In this document: positions 10,201 to 22,275 of the stretch, piece by piece | Layout: the number at the start of each line of letters is the position of its first letter | Position numbering within the stretch: the first letter of the stretch is position 1 | Source of the DNA: Zizania palustris | Taxonomy: Eukaryota; Streptophyta; Magnoliopsida; Poales; Poaceae | Length of the DNA: 64,000 nucleotides | Assembly: GCA_019279435.1 (NCBI GenBank) | Contig: JAAALK010000283.1 | Coordinates: forward strand, 6,696,001 to 6,760,000 | Reading direction: 5' to 3' | The notes under the pieces: generated by a model | What the model saw: only the letters and a program-made list of their open reading frames with translations | The model's database searches: none | Told to the model about the DNA's origin: nothing | Translations under genes and position numbers: made by a program

Positions 10201-11703
10201 TATAAGGAGATGGAAAGGCTAAATCTGGGAATCGCCACTCGAGCGTACCTCGCTGCCTTGGAGTCTCGGCCTGTCTTAATAGACCAGATCCGAGAAAAGC
10301 AAAGGGAAGACCCGGACATCCTGGAGATCCAGCAGAACATGAGGAAGGGTAAAGCCCCCGGATTTTCCGAGGACGAGCATGGTACCATCTGGTTCGGAAA
10401 CCGAATTTGCGTACCCGACAAACCTAAATTGAAGGCCCTCATCCTTCAAGAAGCCCACGATACTCTATACTCCATCCATCCCGGGAGTACGAAGATGTAT
10501 CAAGACCTAAAGGAAAAATATTGGTGGGTCAGCATGAAGAGGGAAATAGCAGAGTATGTGGCCAAGTGCGACACATGCCGGCGAGTCAAGGCAGAGCATC
10601 AGAGGCCTGCCGGACTTCTTCAACCTCTCAAGGTCCCTGAATGGAAGAGGGAAGAAATAGGAATGGACTTCATCACGGGACTGCCCAAGACCCAAGTTGG
10701 TCATGATTCCATCTGGGTGATCGTCGACCGACTCACCAAGGTAGCTCACTTCGTTCCGGTCAAGACAACTTACACCGTCGCCAAGTTGGCCGAGTTGTAT
10801 ATGACCCGGATCGTGTGCCTTCACGGAGTTCCGAAGAAGATTGTATCTGGCCGTGGGAGTAAGTTTACCTCCAAGTTTTGGAAGAACCTTCAAGAGGAAC
10901 TCGGCACCCGGCTGAACTTTAGCACCGCCTATCATCCACAGACCGACGGTCAGACCGAAAGGGTCAACCAGATATTGGAGGATATGCTTAGAGCTTGTGC
11001 TCTAGACTTTGGCGGAATGTGGGACAAGAACTTACCATATGCGGAGTTCTCCTACAACAACAGCTATCAAGCCAGCCTGCAAATGTCCCCGTTCGAAGCG
11101 CTCTATGGACGTAAGTGTAGAACGTCGTTGCTCTGGGATCAAACCAGAGAGTCACAACTGTTTGGGACTGATCTATTAAGAGAAGCTGAAGAGAAGGTGA
11201 AGATCATAAGAGACCGATTGAAGGCAACCCAATCCAGGAAAAAGAGCTATGCCGACAACCGTCGAAGACACCTAGCCTTTGAGGAGGGCGATTATGTCTA
11301 TCTCCGAGTCACTCCCCTCCATGGCACTCAAAGGTTCAACATGAAAGGCAAACTAGCACCCCGCTACGTCGGACCTTTCCAGATCCTCCGACGACAAGGA
11401 GAAGTGGCATATCAACTTGAACTGCCTCCATCCTTGGCAGGAGTTCATGATGTGTTCCATGTCTCTCAGCTGAAGAAGTGCCTCCGTGTACCCACCGAGC
11501 AAGCCGACCTTCAGCAGCTCAATGTCCAAGAAGACTTGACCTACATAGAGAAACCCATCAAGATCCTGGAAACCAAAGAAAGAGTAACCAGGAGTCGTGT
11601 AGTTCGCTTCTGCAAGGTTTAATGGAACAACCATCCCGCCGAAGAAGCCACTTGGGAAAAGGAAGACGAACTGAAAGCCCAATATCCCGAGTTATTCGAG
11701 TAG
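7237..11703 (+). pseudogene. gag-pol polyprotein of chromovirus T with two in-frame stops
   Basis: One frame of about 1489 codons from ATG 7237 to TAG at 11701. Domains in order: Retrotrans_gag core (about residues 90-250), zinc knuckle CFNCRKEGHYAHQC (about 343-356), aspartic protease with LFDSGATHSF (about 405), reverse transcriptase with FIDDIL (about 713), RNase H starting around YCDASRQ, integrase with an H2C2 zinc finger (10456-10579) and core with GQTERVN, and a C-terminal chromodomain (11545-11703) with the usual ATWE segment. TGA at 9838 breaks RNase H and TAA at 11620 breaks the chromodomain; both look like single-base nonsense changes since the frame continues. The integrase core reads IVSGRGS where the family has D before RG (codon 10849-10851), so the second catalytic aspartate is lost. 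Gag and pol share one frame, as usual in this lineage. Confidence 0.93.
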
Positions 11704-11730
11704 CGTTCCAATCTCGAGGACGAGATTCTT

Positions 11731-11746
11731 GTAAGGGGGATAGGTT
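11731..11746 (+). other. Polypurine tract of T
   Basis: GTAAGGGGGATAGGTT abuts the 3' LTR start TGTAAC and would prime plus-strand synthesis. Confidence 0.85.
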
Positions 11747-14700
11747 TGTAACACCCCAAATTTTCAATACAATAAAAATATTATTAAATTCAATTTCCTG
11801 AAATATATATTTCTGAAAATACTATTAAATACCCCTTTTATACCAATTGAACTACAGCATAGAGTAGATGGTCAAATTAGGAGGTGAAACTTTTTGTATA
11901 TGATCCTAAGACCAAAATATATTTTTGAGAATTTTTATAGATTTTTACCAACCTTGGAAGTATCCCTAAGATTTTAATCTATTTTCTGGAATTATTTTTA
12001 TTCAGAAATGTTTTGAAACAGTAATGGGCCCCTCTCCCTCCTTTCTCTCTCTCCCGGCCGGCCCAGCCCGTTACCTCGCACCCTTTAGGCTGACAAGCCG
12101 ACCCCACCTGTCGGCGCCGATTTCCTCCCCTCGCGCGCGCACCCGACAGCCCGGCCCCACCCATCAGCTGCCTCCCTCGCTCGTCCGCGCTCGCTGGCCA
12201 GTGGACCCCACTCGTCAGGCCCGTCGTCAACCTCGCGCCACCGCCCCCAAATCGCGCCGGCCAACGACCTCGCCCTCGGATCCGCCTCGTTGGCCCGTCC
12301 CCCATTAAATTGCCGCCATTACTCGGCCCCCCGCGTCGCGCCGACCGTTTTCCCCCGTTAAACCATGCCTTTAAGCCACGGGATCACCGCTGCCGTGCAT
12401 GGCCGAGCCCTCGCCGGCGAATAAAACCTCCCCCTCGGCTTTCCTTGCATGCAACCCTCGCCGACGCCACTATTTATACCCCTGGCCTCCGCCGCGTTCG
12501 ACCCCCACGCCCAATCGCCGCGAGAACGAACAGAGCGCCCTCCATTCGCCTTTTAGCGCTTTCCCCCTGCTTCGCCTCCGGCCGCCCCTCGCCGTCGCCT
12601 CGGACCACCCCGGCCCGCGCCTCCGCCACCGTCGTGACCGCAAGGACGTCCCCTACCTCGGCCATGCCTCCGCTGGTCAAGGAGATCGCCGGATCACCGT
12701 CGCCGTCAAGTACCCGAGGAACCTTCCGCGTCTACCCTCGCCGCCGGCCACGCCCCGTCGACCCCTCGCCTCGCCTAAGGTACCGTCGTGACCGCCGTAG
12801 TGCCCTCTTTCCATTTCTAGGCTTAGCTAGGGCCGTCGTCGCTCGCCGTGGCCTCTGGCCCGCTCGCCGTCGTCGGAGAAGACGACCGGCACGGGTCGAG
12901 TACCCGTGCCATGTCGGATCTGATCCCGACTGTGCGATCGCGATCGGGCGACGCATGTGAGCCCACGTACGCGATCTAATCCGCACCGTTGGATCTGGTC
13001 AAAGCGTTACGTTTTAATCTCACGCGTCCATTTCCATTTAAAACCCGCGTTCGATCTCGTGCGTCCACGTAGCACCCTTTCGCACGTTTTAATCTTGGCC
13101 GTCCGTTGTCACTTAAAGCGCCCCGCCTCGCCCTCGCGCGTCGGATCTGGATCCGACGGTCCAGATCGACCCGATGCACGCGCACAGTGCGCGGGTTCAC
13201 CGTGGGCCTGGCTCACCGTGGACCCGAGGGGTTTAAAAATTGAAAATGAGTTTCAGAAAAGGTTTAAAACTTGTAAAATTCATATCTGGCGCATTTGAAC
13301 TCTAAAAATTGCCATTTCAATTTCAGAAAATTCATAATATTATTCTTGACATGTTTATGCAATAAAAACAGTAGGTTTACTTTGGACATTTCATGTTTAT
13401 TTAAATGTACATTCAAATACCCCTAGGTTAAAAATGTAAATTTAAATTATTTAAATTCCAGTAAAGTTTGTATTTATTCATTTCCTGTTGATATGAACAA
13501 ACCACTAAGTTTTCTATAGAACTTTCATTTAGAATTTATTAGAGAACTTAAAAATAAGAATAACCACTTTTAAAACCCTTTTTCAAGGGACAACACTTTA
13601 GTTTAACTTCTATTAAAAATTAGCTATAAACTGAATTTCAGAACCCTAACAACTAGATTTATTTTTAATCAAACCAACTTAACCCTATGTGATTATTATG
13701 TGATGTTATATTGTTTTGTTGAATGTTGTATTCATTCTATTTTACTTTATTATATTAAAAAGACTGCGACGTCACCGAGGAGCCGGAGTACTTCCCCGAA
13801 GTCCCTCCCTCTCCTTTCGCTGAACAAGGCAAGTCACCAAACCAATCTTTTGAGCATATTGAACCCATGCTTGATTAAACTATCGCTAAAATCCATAGGT
13901 TATACATGCATTAGTCAAATGAACCCTTACATTATATTTATTTAGGATCCCCCAACCTTGATGTGCAACCCAAGCCATGCTATCTCGCCTAAACCTCCTT
14001 GTCACCATATGATCAATGATATTAGCTAGTGTCCAATGTATTGACACGATCGCTATAGGATAAAAATGAGTCGTAGTAAAATGGTTCTATTATATGATCC
14101 CCGTTACTTCTTATCCTTGGATTTCTGTTGGTGATGAGTTATGGTTGTGAGTGTATGCATGGTGGGTTCCGGGTGCAAGCTAGGGCATTGGTCGGTAGCA
14201 CCCGGGGCACTATAAGGACCGGTCTGAGGGATCCGTTGCAATACACTTACGTACTAACCACAAGTCTAGTGGGTAAGTCCTAACTAAGGTATGGATTGTT
14301 CCAAACCGAGGCCACCATTTGGAGATGGGTCAAGTTGCACCTGCGGGTGACTTGTACCAATGTGGCGCAAAAGGGGGTGCGACGTTAGCCGGGATGCGGC
14401 CCGGCGCGCCGGCGAAACCTAGAGCGGGTGGTTATCGCTTGGAACATTTCATGCTGAGGTTTTGGCACGAGTTCCCGTGGTATGGGTCATCTCGTCTGGG
14501 ATGAGTGTGTGCCTTGTGGGTACAGTAGTACATCTCTGATCAGAGTCTTAAATCTTTTCGAAAAGCCGAGCCCGCGGTCAAGGGCGGGTTGCGTGACATC
14601 CCCCAGTTAGTTTACTTTGAATATGTATGTGCATGATGGATTGACATGTAAGGACCGTTGAGCGAGGTGGGGCTGACTGTACCCCTCGAGTTAGTTGATG

Positions 14701-15131
14701 TTGATGATATTCATGTTTACTTTCCGCATGATTAAAATATGATTACACTAAATGCAATAACTGAAACTGTACTTTTCCGCAATGCTAGCCATTACCCTTC
14801 CTTGTTTATTATCCTGCATTATTATTTGCATTCGCGGTGGCTTGTTGAGTACTTTTTGTACTCATACCTGTTGGACCCCACAGAGGATGTTTACTACGAA
14901 GATGGTCTGGAGTAGCGACCCAGTCGAGAAGAAAGATCCTGAAGAAGACGTTCGTCATGCCGCTTTTTAATTATTTTCATTTACTGTTTTTATTAAAACA
15001 TTGATGTAATAATTATGGTCTGCGTACCATGGATATTGTCGTATGTACGTTGTCGCATGATGAACCTCTTGTATTATTGTTTTTCTACTGAAATTCAATA
15101 ATGTCTCGATTTGATAAGTCGGGGCGCTACA
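11747..15131 (+). repeat. 3' LTR of chromovirus T (3385 bp)
   Basis: Starts TGTAACACCCC, ends GCTACA, and has the same length as the 5' LTR without indels. The offset between the copies is 8997 bp throughout, for example for the TATA-like box at 12471-12478. Confidence 0.95.
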
Positions 15132-15136
15132 CTATT
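15132..15136. repeat. Target site duplication of T, right copy (CTATT)
   Basis: Matches 2745-2749. The Sirevirus LTR resumes after it with TATAGGCGACCC, equivalent to TATAAGCAAATCC in the uninterrupted S2 LTR near 31021. Confidence 0.95.
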
Positions 15137-15650
15137 TATAGGCGACCCACTAATACATGAAAAGACTAATTTACCACTAAGGTAAATTACACTAACTCAA
15201 AATAAAATTCGAAATTACTAAAATACCCTTAAAAACAACTGACTCGAATACCGAATATTCTGGACTTAAATACTAAATATTAATATCCTAAAAACAAAAT
15301 AATCATTGGTTGTCAGTTTTGCGCCGAAACTGACAAAGCGTCCACCGTCTTTGCACTGGGTACCCGGATTGGGCCGACCTGACCCCGCAGCTTCCTCAGC
15401 CCGGCAATCGCTCGCCGCCTGTGTACCTGACTCAAACCCGGTCAACAAACCAGTGGATCCTCTGTCGCTCCTAACCAATGTACTCGGATTGGGCCAGCCC
15501 GACTCTGCGGCTTCTTTGCCCGATTGTCGCTCGCTGCCCGTGTACCTGAGTCACACGCACCTCAGACACGGCAGGTCTTCATGTCTCTTATTTGACCTCC
15601 GTTGACAATCACTCATCACATCTGAACCATAAGACCCATGTTCTTCAACA
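15137..15650 (-). repeat. Sirevirus A 3' LTR, inner part
   Basis: Continues the LTR begun at 1668 and ends TTCTTCAACA, the minus-strand LTR start TGTTGAAGAA. It matches S2 from about 31020 to 31539, including the repeated TGTACC and CCCGGATT segments. Confidence 0.85.
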
Positions 15651-16070
15651 TGGTTTCTCAATCTCCCCCTTGATGAGTGCATTGTCAACACCCTCTTCAG
15701 CAATTCTTCAGAACCTGCAAAACATGTGGAAACATGAAAACAAAACAAAAACAAAAAAATAGAGAGAAGAAAATAAAGGTTTAACCCTAATGATCGAAAG
15801 CCAAACAAAAGCAAGAAAATGTTCATTATGGTTAACCAAAAATAAAGACTCAAAAACAAGTGCAATCTCAGAACTACCAACAAGGATATCTACAGAGTAA
15901 AGGCAAAAGACTAAAATACTCCCCCTAAAATAAATCCCAAAGAAAGCCAAAAATGTCCCCTAAAACTCCAAAATTTCTCCCCCTTGTTGACAATTGAACT
16001 CATCAAGTGAGACTAAATGCACTCTGAAGAGACATAGACACAAACTCCCCCTGAAATAGAACTCCCCCTC
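15651..16070 (-). other. Multiplied polypurine tracts of Sirevirus A
   Basis: Five copies of the minus-strand motif AGGGGGAG lie at about 15662-15671, 15918-15926, 15976-15985, 16044-16052 and 16061-16069. The first is next to the LTR and is the working tract. Repeated polypurine tracts before the 3' LTR are a known Sirevirus trait. S2 has the same five in the same order. Confidence 0.75.
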
Positions 16071-17057
16071 GAAATATGCCATGAATGCAAATGAGGTGCA
16101 GGTGGAGTGTAACAAGCATGCTTCTTAGATATGATTAACTGCAATTACCACATCTAACAGGTATAGCAAAAGATATACTGTCTAAGATACATGACTTGAT
16201 CAGTGCAACAGATGATATCTAAAGAGAGTCATTAGCACGCATTTTTCGATTTTTGCAAACAAAAACATCACCACATTTTCTAGTTGACAAGCAAAGTAAA
16301 GCATGATATGCAAAAGCTAACTGATATCTACCAAGATAAGCATTGTCCAGAGCAAAGTGCTTCAGCAAACTTGTCATCTTTTTAAATTTTTCAGACTTTT
16401 TCTTTTTTCTTTTTTTATTTTCCATTTCTACCAGGGGTTATTTGCATGTCAAACCTTATGCTAACCGACCAAGTCAAGTCTAGGCCAGAACTGGACAATC
16501 AGAAGCTTAAGACATTGGTCTTGGCATACATTACACCGTCTTAGTTCATACCAAAGTGCTATGGTAAGCAGTCAGAACAATGCAATGCGACAAAGCAAAC
16601 CCACCTAGATCTTTTCAAATAATCATAAAAATGCATGAATTTTTATTTTTCTTAATTTTTTCATTTTTATAGCACAATTTTCATGTTTAAAGCATATAGA
16701 TGTCCAAGTTGCATATCTGCATCTAAGTAAGGATCTAGCTAGCAGGCATGTAAAGATAGCAAAAGCATTCAGCTTACACATGCTAGTTACCAGAAGCAAT
16801 GGTGATCATTTTTCAATTTTAAAGCATAAAAGCCATGCATATGACAAATATCAGATATATCATGCGAACTGAAATAGAACATGATCATCGACAAGTAATC
16901 AAAAACATAGAATAGCTAGAGCAAGTAAAGCAGATCAATCATATAACAGAAGCAAGCTCAAAATGTGATATATGATTATGCATGATATGAACTCACACAA
17001 AATGACTCAATAAATAATAAAAAATTAAGAAGAAAGAAAAAACTGACTCAAAGTATC
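16071..17057 (-). other. Non-coding 3' region of Sirevirus A between pol and the polypurine tracts
   Basis: A+T-rich sequence with no supportable reading frame. It aligns with 31921-32900 of S2 over its whole length with few gaps, so it is a genuine part of the element and not a later insertion. I see no envelope-like gene here. Confidence 0.7.
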
Positions 17058-20000
17058 CTAAAAAGGATAAACGACTCCCAAATCCCCTCGCAAACGCTCA
17101 AAAGTAGACTGATCTAAGGGTTTGGGAAAAATATCAGCCAACTGCTGATGGGTGTCAACATGAACAAGAACAATGACCGCTTTCTCATATTGATCCCTTA
17201 GAAAGTGAAACCACACATCAATATGTTTGGTTTTTGAATGAAGACATGGGTTTTTCCCTACACTAATTGCACTAGTGCTATCACAAAACAAGGGAACTCT
17301 AGCAGGGAAGAACAACCCAAAATCCCGCAAAGTAGAAATCATCCAAATCAACTGTGAGCAGCAGCTACATACTCAGCCTCAGTAGTAGAAAGCGCAACTC
17401 CAGATTGTATTCGAGAATACCAAGATACAAGTGAAGAACCAAGAAGCTGGCAAGAACCGGAAGTCGACTTGCGATCCAGCCGGCACCCACCGAAATCAGC
17501 GTCAGAAAAACCAGCTAAATCAATAGACGATGATGCAGAATAGTAAAGACCTAGATCAGGAGCATAAGTAAGGTACCTGAAAATAGGCTTGACAGTCTGC
17601 CGTTGAGATGCACGTGGCGAAGACTAAAAACGCACGCACACACCCACGACAAACTGAATGTTCGGTCTCATCGTAGTCAAGTATAGCAGCGATCCGATCA
17701 TCCCTCGATACTCTCTCTCGTTGACCTTGACGCTGTTCTCGTCCTTGTCCAGACCTCCAGATGTACCCATTGGGGTCATCTGTGGCTTTAGCTCTCCACC
17801 AAAATCAAATTTCTTTAGCATGTCCCGTGTGTACTTACCCTGGTGGATGAAAATGTCGTCCTTGGTCTGCTTGATCTAGAGCCCAAAAAAGTACTTGAGT
17901 TCACCCATGAGACTCGTCTCAAACTCGATATGCATCTGCTCAGAAAACTTGGACACAAGCTCATTAGTAGAACCACCAAAAATAATATCGTCCACATAAA
18001 TTTGAGCAACCAATAAGTCTGAGCCATCTCTAAGCAAGAAAAGAGTCTTGTCCGCATAACCCATCACAAAACCTTTCTGCAACAAAAACTGCTTCAAGCG
18101 ATCATACCAAGCCCTAGTGGCTTGCTTCAGACCATATAAAGCCTTCTGTAGCTTGAAAACATGTCGAGGAAACTTAGGGTTCTCAAAACAGGGGGCTGCT
18201 TAACATATACCTCCTCCTCTATATACCCGTTCAGAAAAGCACTCTTGGCAATCATTTGAAAAAGATTAAAACCTTTAGACGCAGCAAAGGCCAAAAGAAT
18301 ACGAATGGATTCAAGACGGGCAACAGGGGCGAAGGTTTCCTCAAAATCAATACCTTATTTCTTACAAAAAACCTATGCCACTAATCGAGATTTGTTGCGC
18401 ACCACAACTCCATCTTCACCTTGTTTGTTCTAAAACACCCACTTGGTGCCTATGGTGTTGCATCCAGGTGGCAGCTCAACTAGTGTCCAAACCCGATTGC
18501 GAACAAAATTTTCAAGCTCTTCTTGCATGGCATTTATCCAATTTGAATCAGAAAGAGCATGAGAAACGTCTCTGGGCTCAATAGTAGCAACAAAAGCAGA
18601 CTCAACAAACATAGCAAGAGAACCAACTGAAGAACGCAGGGATCTCTCAATAAGATCACCGATGATGAGCTCTGAGGGGTGATCATGCTGAACTGCTCGG
18701 GGTCCTAGGTGATCTAAAGTCACCTCACTAGAGTCAGCAACTGGCTCCACTGGACTCGGCTGAGAAGTCATCTCGTCGGAGTAAGCAACTGGCACCTCTG
18801 GACTTGGCTGAGGAGGCTCGATCAATGTAGAAGGAGTGATCAGAGGTCCATCCTCATCCTTAGTCGAAGTCTCAGAAGGTGTGGGGTCTGCAGGCTGTGC
18901 AGAGAGCCCACCCTCATCATCAACAGGAGTGTCATCATCTTCCTCGAAGATGGACTCTCCAAGCTCATCATCTCTAGAAAGCTCAAAAGAAGGAGTTAAC
19001 GAAGGCATGGACTCATCAAAGGAAACCTCACAAGTCTCGACAAGCAGCTGAGAATCTAGGTTCCAAACACGAAAGCCTCAAAAATGCAAAGCATAACCAA
19101 GAAAGACTCCATCCCAGCAGAGAGACTCAAACTTATCCAAATGCACTCCCTTCTTGATCACAAAGCACTTGCATCCAAACGCTCGCAAGTGACTCACTTT
19201 GGGCTGTCTGCCAAACCGCAACTCATATGACGTCTTACCCATGTAAGCTCTAAGAAAAATGCGGTTGGCTAGATAGCAAGCTGTGTTCATAGCTTTAGCC
19301 CAAAAGCGCCTAGGTGTCCTATGATCATCAAGCATCATCCTGGCCATCTCAACAAGCGTGTGGTTCTTTCATTCCACAACACCGTTCTGGGGGGAGTGTA
19401 AGGGGCAGAGAACTGATGATCAAGACCCTGATCACTACAGAAGCTGACGAACTGAGAGTTCTTAAATTCAGAGCCGTTGTCCGAACGAATTACTCACATC
19501 AGACAATTGTTCTCGTTCTTCAGCTTCAAAATCAGGTCATGAACATACTGAAAAGTCTCATCCTTAGACTCTAGAAAGTAAACCCACGAGAATCAAGAAA
19601 AATCATCAACTATCACAAGGGCGTACCACTTCCCACCGACTGAGTGTACTCGAGTTGGACCTACTGTATCCATGTGCCACAGCTCTCCTGGGTACGAAGT
19701 CATCACCTGAGTCACAAGTGTGTGAGAAGCGGAACCATTTTCCCATGACGACATGGATGACACACTATATCCTTCTCCATCTTAAGCTTAGGCAATCCTC
19801 GGGTAAGGTCCATAGAACTCAATCTGACAAGCAGATCAAAACTCAAATGACCTAACCTTCTATGCCACTTCTAGAGCTCAGAGGAGGATCCGGCCATCAG
19901 ACAGCGAGAAGGGCCAGAAGAACTAGAGAAATCAATATGAAAAACCTTACCGAAAGGTAAGATCGGGCAAACTAAAGATCCTCTAGGATCAATAACAGAA

Positions 20001-20263
20001 GACATGCCCTTCTTAAATCGAACCTCTAAACCATCCTTAAGAAGTTGCGAAATAGAAATTAGATTAAAATTCAGATTTCCAACTAAAGCAACATTCTTCA
20101 AAGAGAAATAATCAGAGATACGAATCGACTCAATACCTTGTACCTTCCCTTGACCACTATTCCCGAAAGTGATGTATTCCTTGGAGCTCAGGGGAGAGAG
20201 GCTGGAGAACCATCTACAGTGTCCCGACGTGTGGCGAGAACACCCTGAATCCATGATCCACAC
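17058..20263 (-). pseudogene. pol of Sirevirus A (protease, integrase, reverse transcriptase, RNase H), broken
   Basis: Read from 20263 down. Protease with WIMDSGCSRHTSG (20263-19871) is followed by a degenerate integrase core, an integrase C-terminal part (19347-19078; MLDDHRTPRRFWAKA), an acidic linker and reverse transcriptase start (19008-18430; TLVELPPGCNTIGTKW), reverse transcriptase with YVDDIIFGG (18097-17876 and 17821-17624), and RNase H with CDSTSAISVGKNP and ADIFPKPL (17351-17058). The order PR-INT-RT-RH is that of Ty1/copia. The segments lie in different frames with intervening stops, so the gene is inactive. S2 lacks this whole block. Confidence 0.88.
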
Positions 20264-20361
20264 GTCCTCCAGTCCTTGATCCTACAAGATCAATGGTCAT
20301 GAGTGGGAGCAAACGGTCGAACACCAGGTTTAGCAAAGGTGCTAAACCAGTGTCGAGCCAT

Positions 20362-22275
20362 CTACTCGTAAGTAGGAAAGCAGAAGGAATCATATGAATC
20401 TGGACCAAAATGCGGTCCTCTGCTCTGCCTAAAATCACGGCCATGAGGTCCAAAACCGTATCCATAACGATCTAGAACTCTGCCGGAACGAAAACCACCC
20501 TCCAGAGCATGGTCATAAAAACCGTCTCCTCTACCACCACCTACACGACGTGGCCTAGCCTCTAGCCTCTCTCTACGTCGAGGAACTCTCTGTCTACCAC
20601 CCTGCTGGTAGAAATGCTCCTGCCCACCTCGAGCTCTCTCTGCTCTCTCAACCCGCTTCCTCCTGAAGCAAAACTCTTCAAGATGCCCGTCTCTTTGACA
20701 AAACTCACAGTGATAGGTAGGCTTCTTGGGATGTGGTTGAGGCTTGGGATTCTTAGGCTTGGTGGTGTTGGGTGTAGTATCTTTGGTGTGAGAGGGTCCA
20801 GGTAAAGAATCAAGAGAAGTGTGGAGAGGTTTAGGCTTTGGGACCCAGATTTGCTTCTTGGGTGGAGCTTTAGGTTGTTCTTGAAACACTCCATCCTTGA
20901 GCTGACTATCCTTAAAAGACTCAGTGGAGTAAGTTTTGGGATATCTCTGTTCAGGAGTCATCTTACTCCACTCCACTGCTCGGCCAATGGCACTCTCAAA
21001 ATTAGCCTTGGTATAGGTGTAACCTACCCCAAACCCATCCTGCCTCTTGAACTGTTGGATCATCATGCCGAGATGTGGCTCTCTGGCACTAATCCAACTT
21101 AGGATCTGACGGAGGTAAAAGTTCTCATTCTGGACATCAGCTAGCTCCTCTCTCAAGGAAGCTAACACCTCCACCTGAGACAAACAGATCTCACACTCTC
21201 TATCAACTTCGACAGACTTCTCAGCTTTTAGCTTGATCAACTCCATTCTCATGGACAAGCAGTTCTCACAAACAGTGGGTGGAACTGACAAGGTCTCAAG
21301 CTCTAGCTTAGTCTGCTTCAACTCAGCTCTCACTCCAGCTAATTCGCCCAACTGCTCATCACTCTTGGCTCTCAACTCAGCTATACAAGCTAAATGGGAT
21401 GGGCAGTCTACACAGGGCACGACGACAATGCATGAGCATCTTTTAGCTCCTGCTGAGCGCTTTCAAGCTCAGTGGCCATAGCGTCTCTCTCATCTACTCT
21501 CTCTGTGTACCTAGACTTCAGAGTCATCAAGTCACACAGCAAACCTCACAATTCGGGTACTCACTGCTACCACCCAAACAAGGGGAAGAAGACAAACTCT
21601 TAATCTTGCCATTCGCCTTGGCAAGCTCACTCTCAAGTTCATCTATCCTCTTTTTAGCCTCTCTAAGCAGTTTCTCCCGATACTTCAACTCCTGACGGTT
21701 CTGTTCTAGTAAATTAACAACTTCTTGTTCATAGGAAGATACCTTCTCATCGTCGTCATCGTCAGAGTCGTCGGAGGAGCCCTTGTCTTCCTTATCCCCA
21801 AGATCCATTGAACAGAAGCTCTTGCGGGGTCTTTGGCTGTGACGTGAGCGACTCTTCGGCTTGTCCCCGAAGGCCGTGAAGCAGAGGCCCACCGGATCGT
21901 CCCTGTCCTTCCCCTTCCTAATCACGAACTCTTCATCACTTGAACTCAAAGATGAGGAGGAAGACGAAGATCTCTTGGAATAACTTTTCTCCATCTCGGT
22001 GAAGAAAGCCTTGTCTCGCTTCTTGTTCTCACGCCTGTAATCCTTAAAAGCCTTTCGAAAGAATCTTGTCTTGGGATTGCCCTTTGTGGAAGTGGAGTTG
22101 TCGTACTTGCCAGAGTCGTAGGAGTTGCCGCTGGTTCCCATCTTGTAGATCTTCTGCTTGGGGCAGTCGATGATGAAATGACCTAGATCACCACACTCAA
22201 AGCATCCGGATTTTGTGTCGTGTCTTTTAAGCATTCATTTATCATAGACACGTCGCACCCGGTTGTTAAACAAAC
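20362..22275 (-). pseudogene. gag of Sirevirus A, N-terminal end removed by element B, frameshifted
   Basis: The upper part (22234-21527) holds a zinc knuckle CFECGDLGHFIIDC, a serine- and acid-rich stretch with a run of aspartates, and a coiled coil ending near ELESELAKANGKIK. The lower part (21420-20362) continues the coiled coil, then has a proline- and lysine-rich stretch, a second knuckle CEFCQRDGHLEEFC and an arginine- and glycine-rich tail. A frameshift near 21530 separates the two. The long gag with two distant knuckles and coiled coils is typical of Sireviruses. The matrix and capsid part before the first knuckle is missing because B inserted at 22276. Confidence 0.85.

Larger units (their letters stand above)
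2750..15131 (+). mobile_element. Chromovirus T: full-length Ty3/gypsy retrotransposon of the Del/Tekay lineage
   Basis: Complete element of 12,382 bp with two 3385-bp LTRs, an initiator-methionine-type primer site, an extra reading frame, gag-pol with a C-terminal chromodomain, a polypurine tract and a 5-bp duplication CTATT. The chromodomain and the very long LTRs place it in the Del/Tekay branch. Comparing the LTRs by eye gives roughly 40-45 substitutions and no length difference, about 1.2-1.3 percent, which suggests insertion within about the last half million years if a rate near 1.3e-8 per site per year applies. Most differences are C/T or G/A transitions. Gag-pol has two in-frame stops and a changed integrase catalytic residue, so this copy is probably dead. 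Confidence 0.95.
1668..22275 (-). mobile_element. Sirevirus A (Ty1/copia, SIRE/Maximus lineage), minus strand, split by two later insertions
   Basis: A copia element read right to left. Its 3' LTR is the left part (1668-2749 plus 15137-15650) and its internal region is 15651-22275. The lineage call rests on the long gag with two zinc knuckles, the protease DSGCSRH, the YVDDIIFG reverse transcriptase motif, the multiplied polypurine tracts before the LTR, and the LTR tip with the AGGGGGGGTGAATGGG tract. Chromovirus T lies inside the LTR and Tat element B cut the gag at 22276. The 5' LTR and the start of gag should lie beyond B but are not found in the window. Gag and pol are broken by frameshifts and stops, so this copy is not autonomous. 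Confidence 0.88.

Noticed and set aside
15708..15950. Minus-strand hydrophobic frames after Sirevirus pol as an envelope-like gene
   Set aside because: Phe/Leu-rich text arises from A-rich non-coding sequence carrying the polypurine tracts. It is not maintained in S2 and has no signal peptide or coiled-coil pattern.
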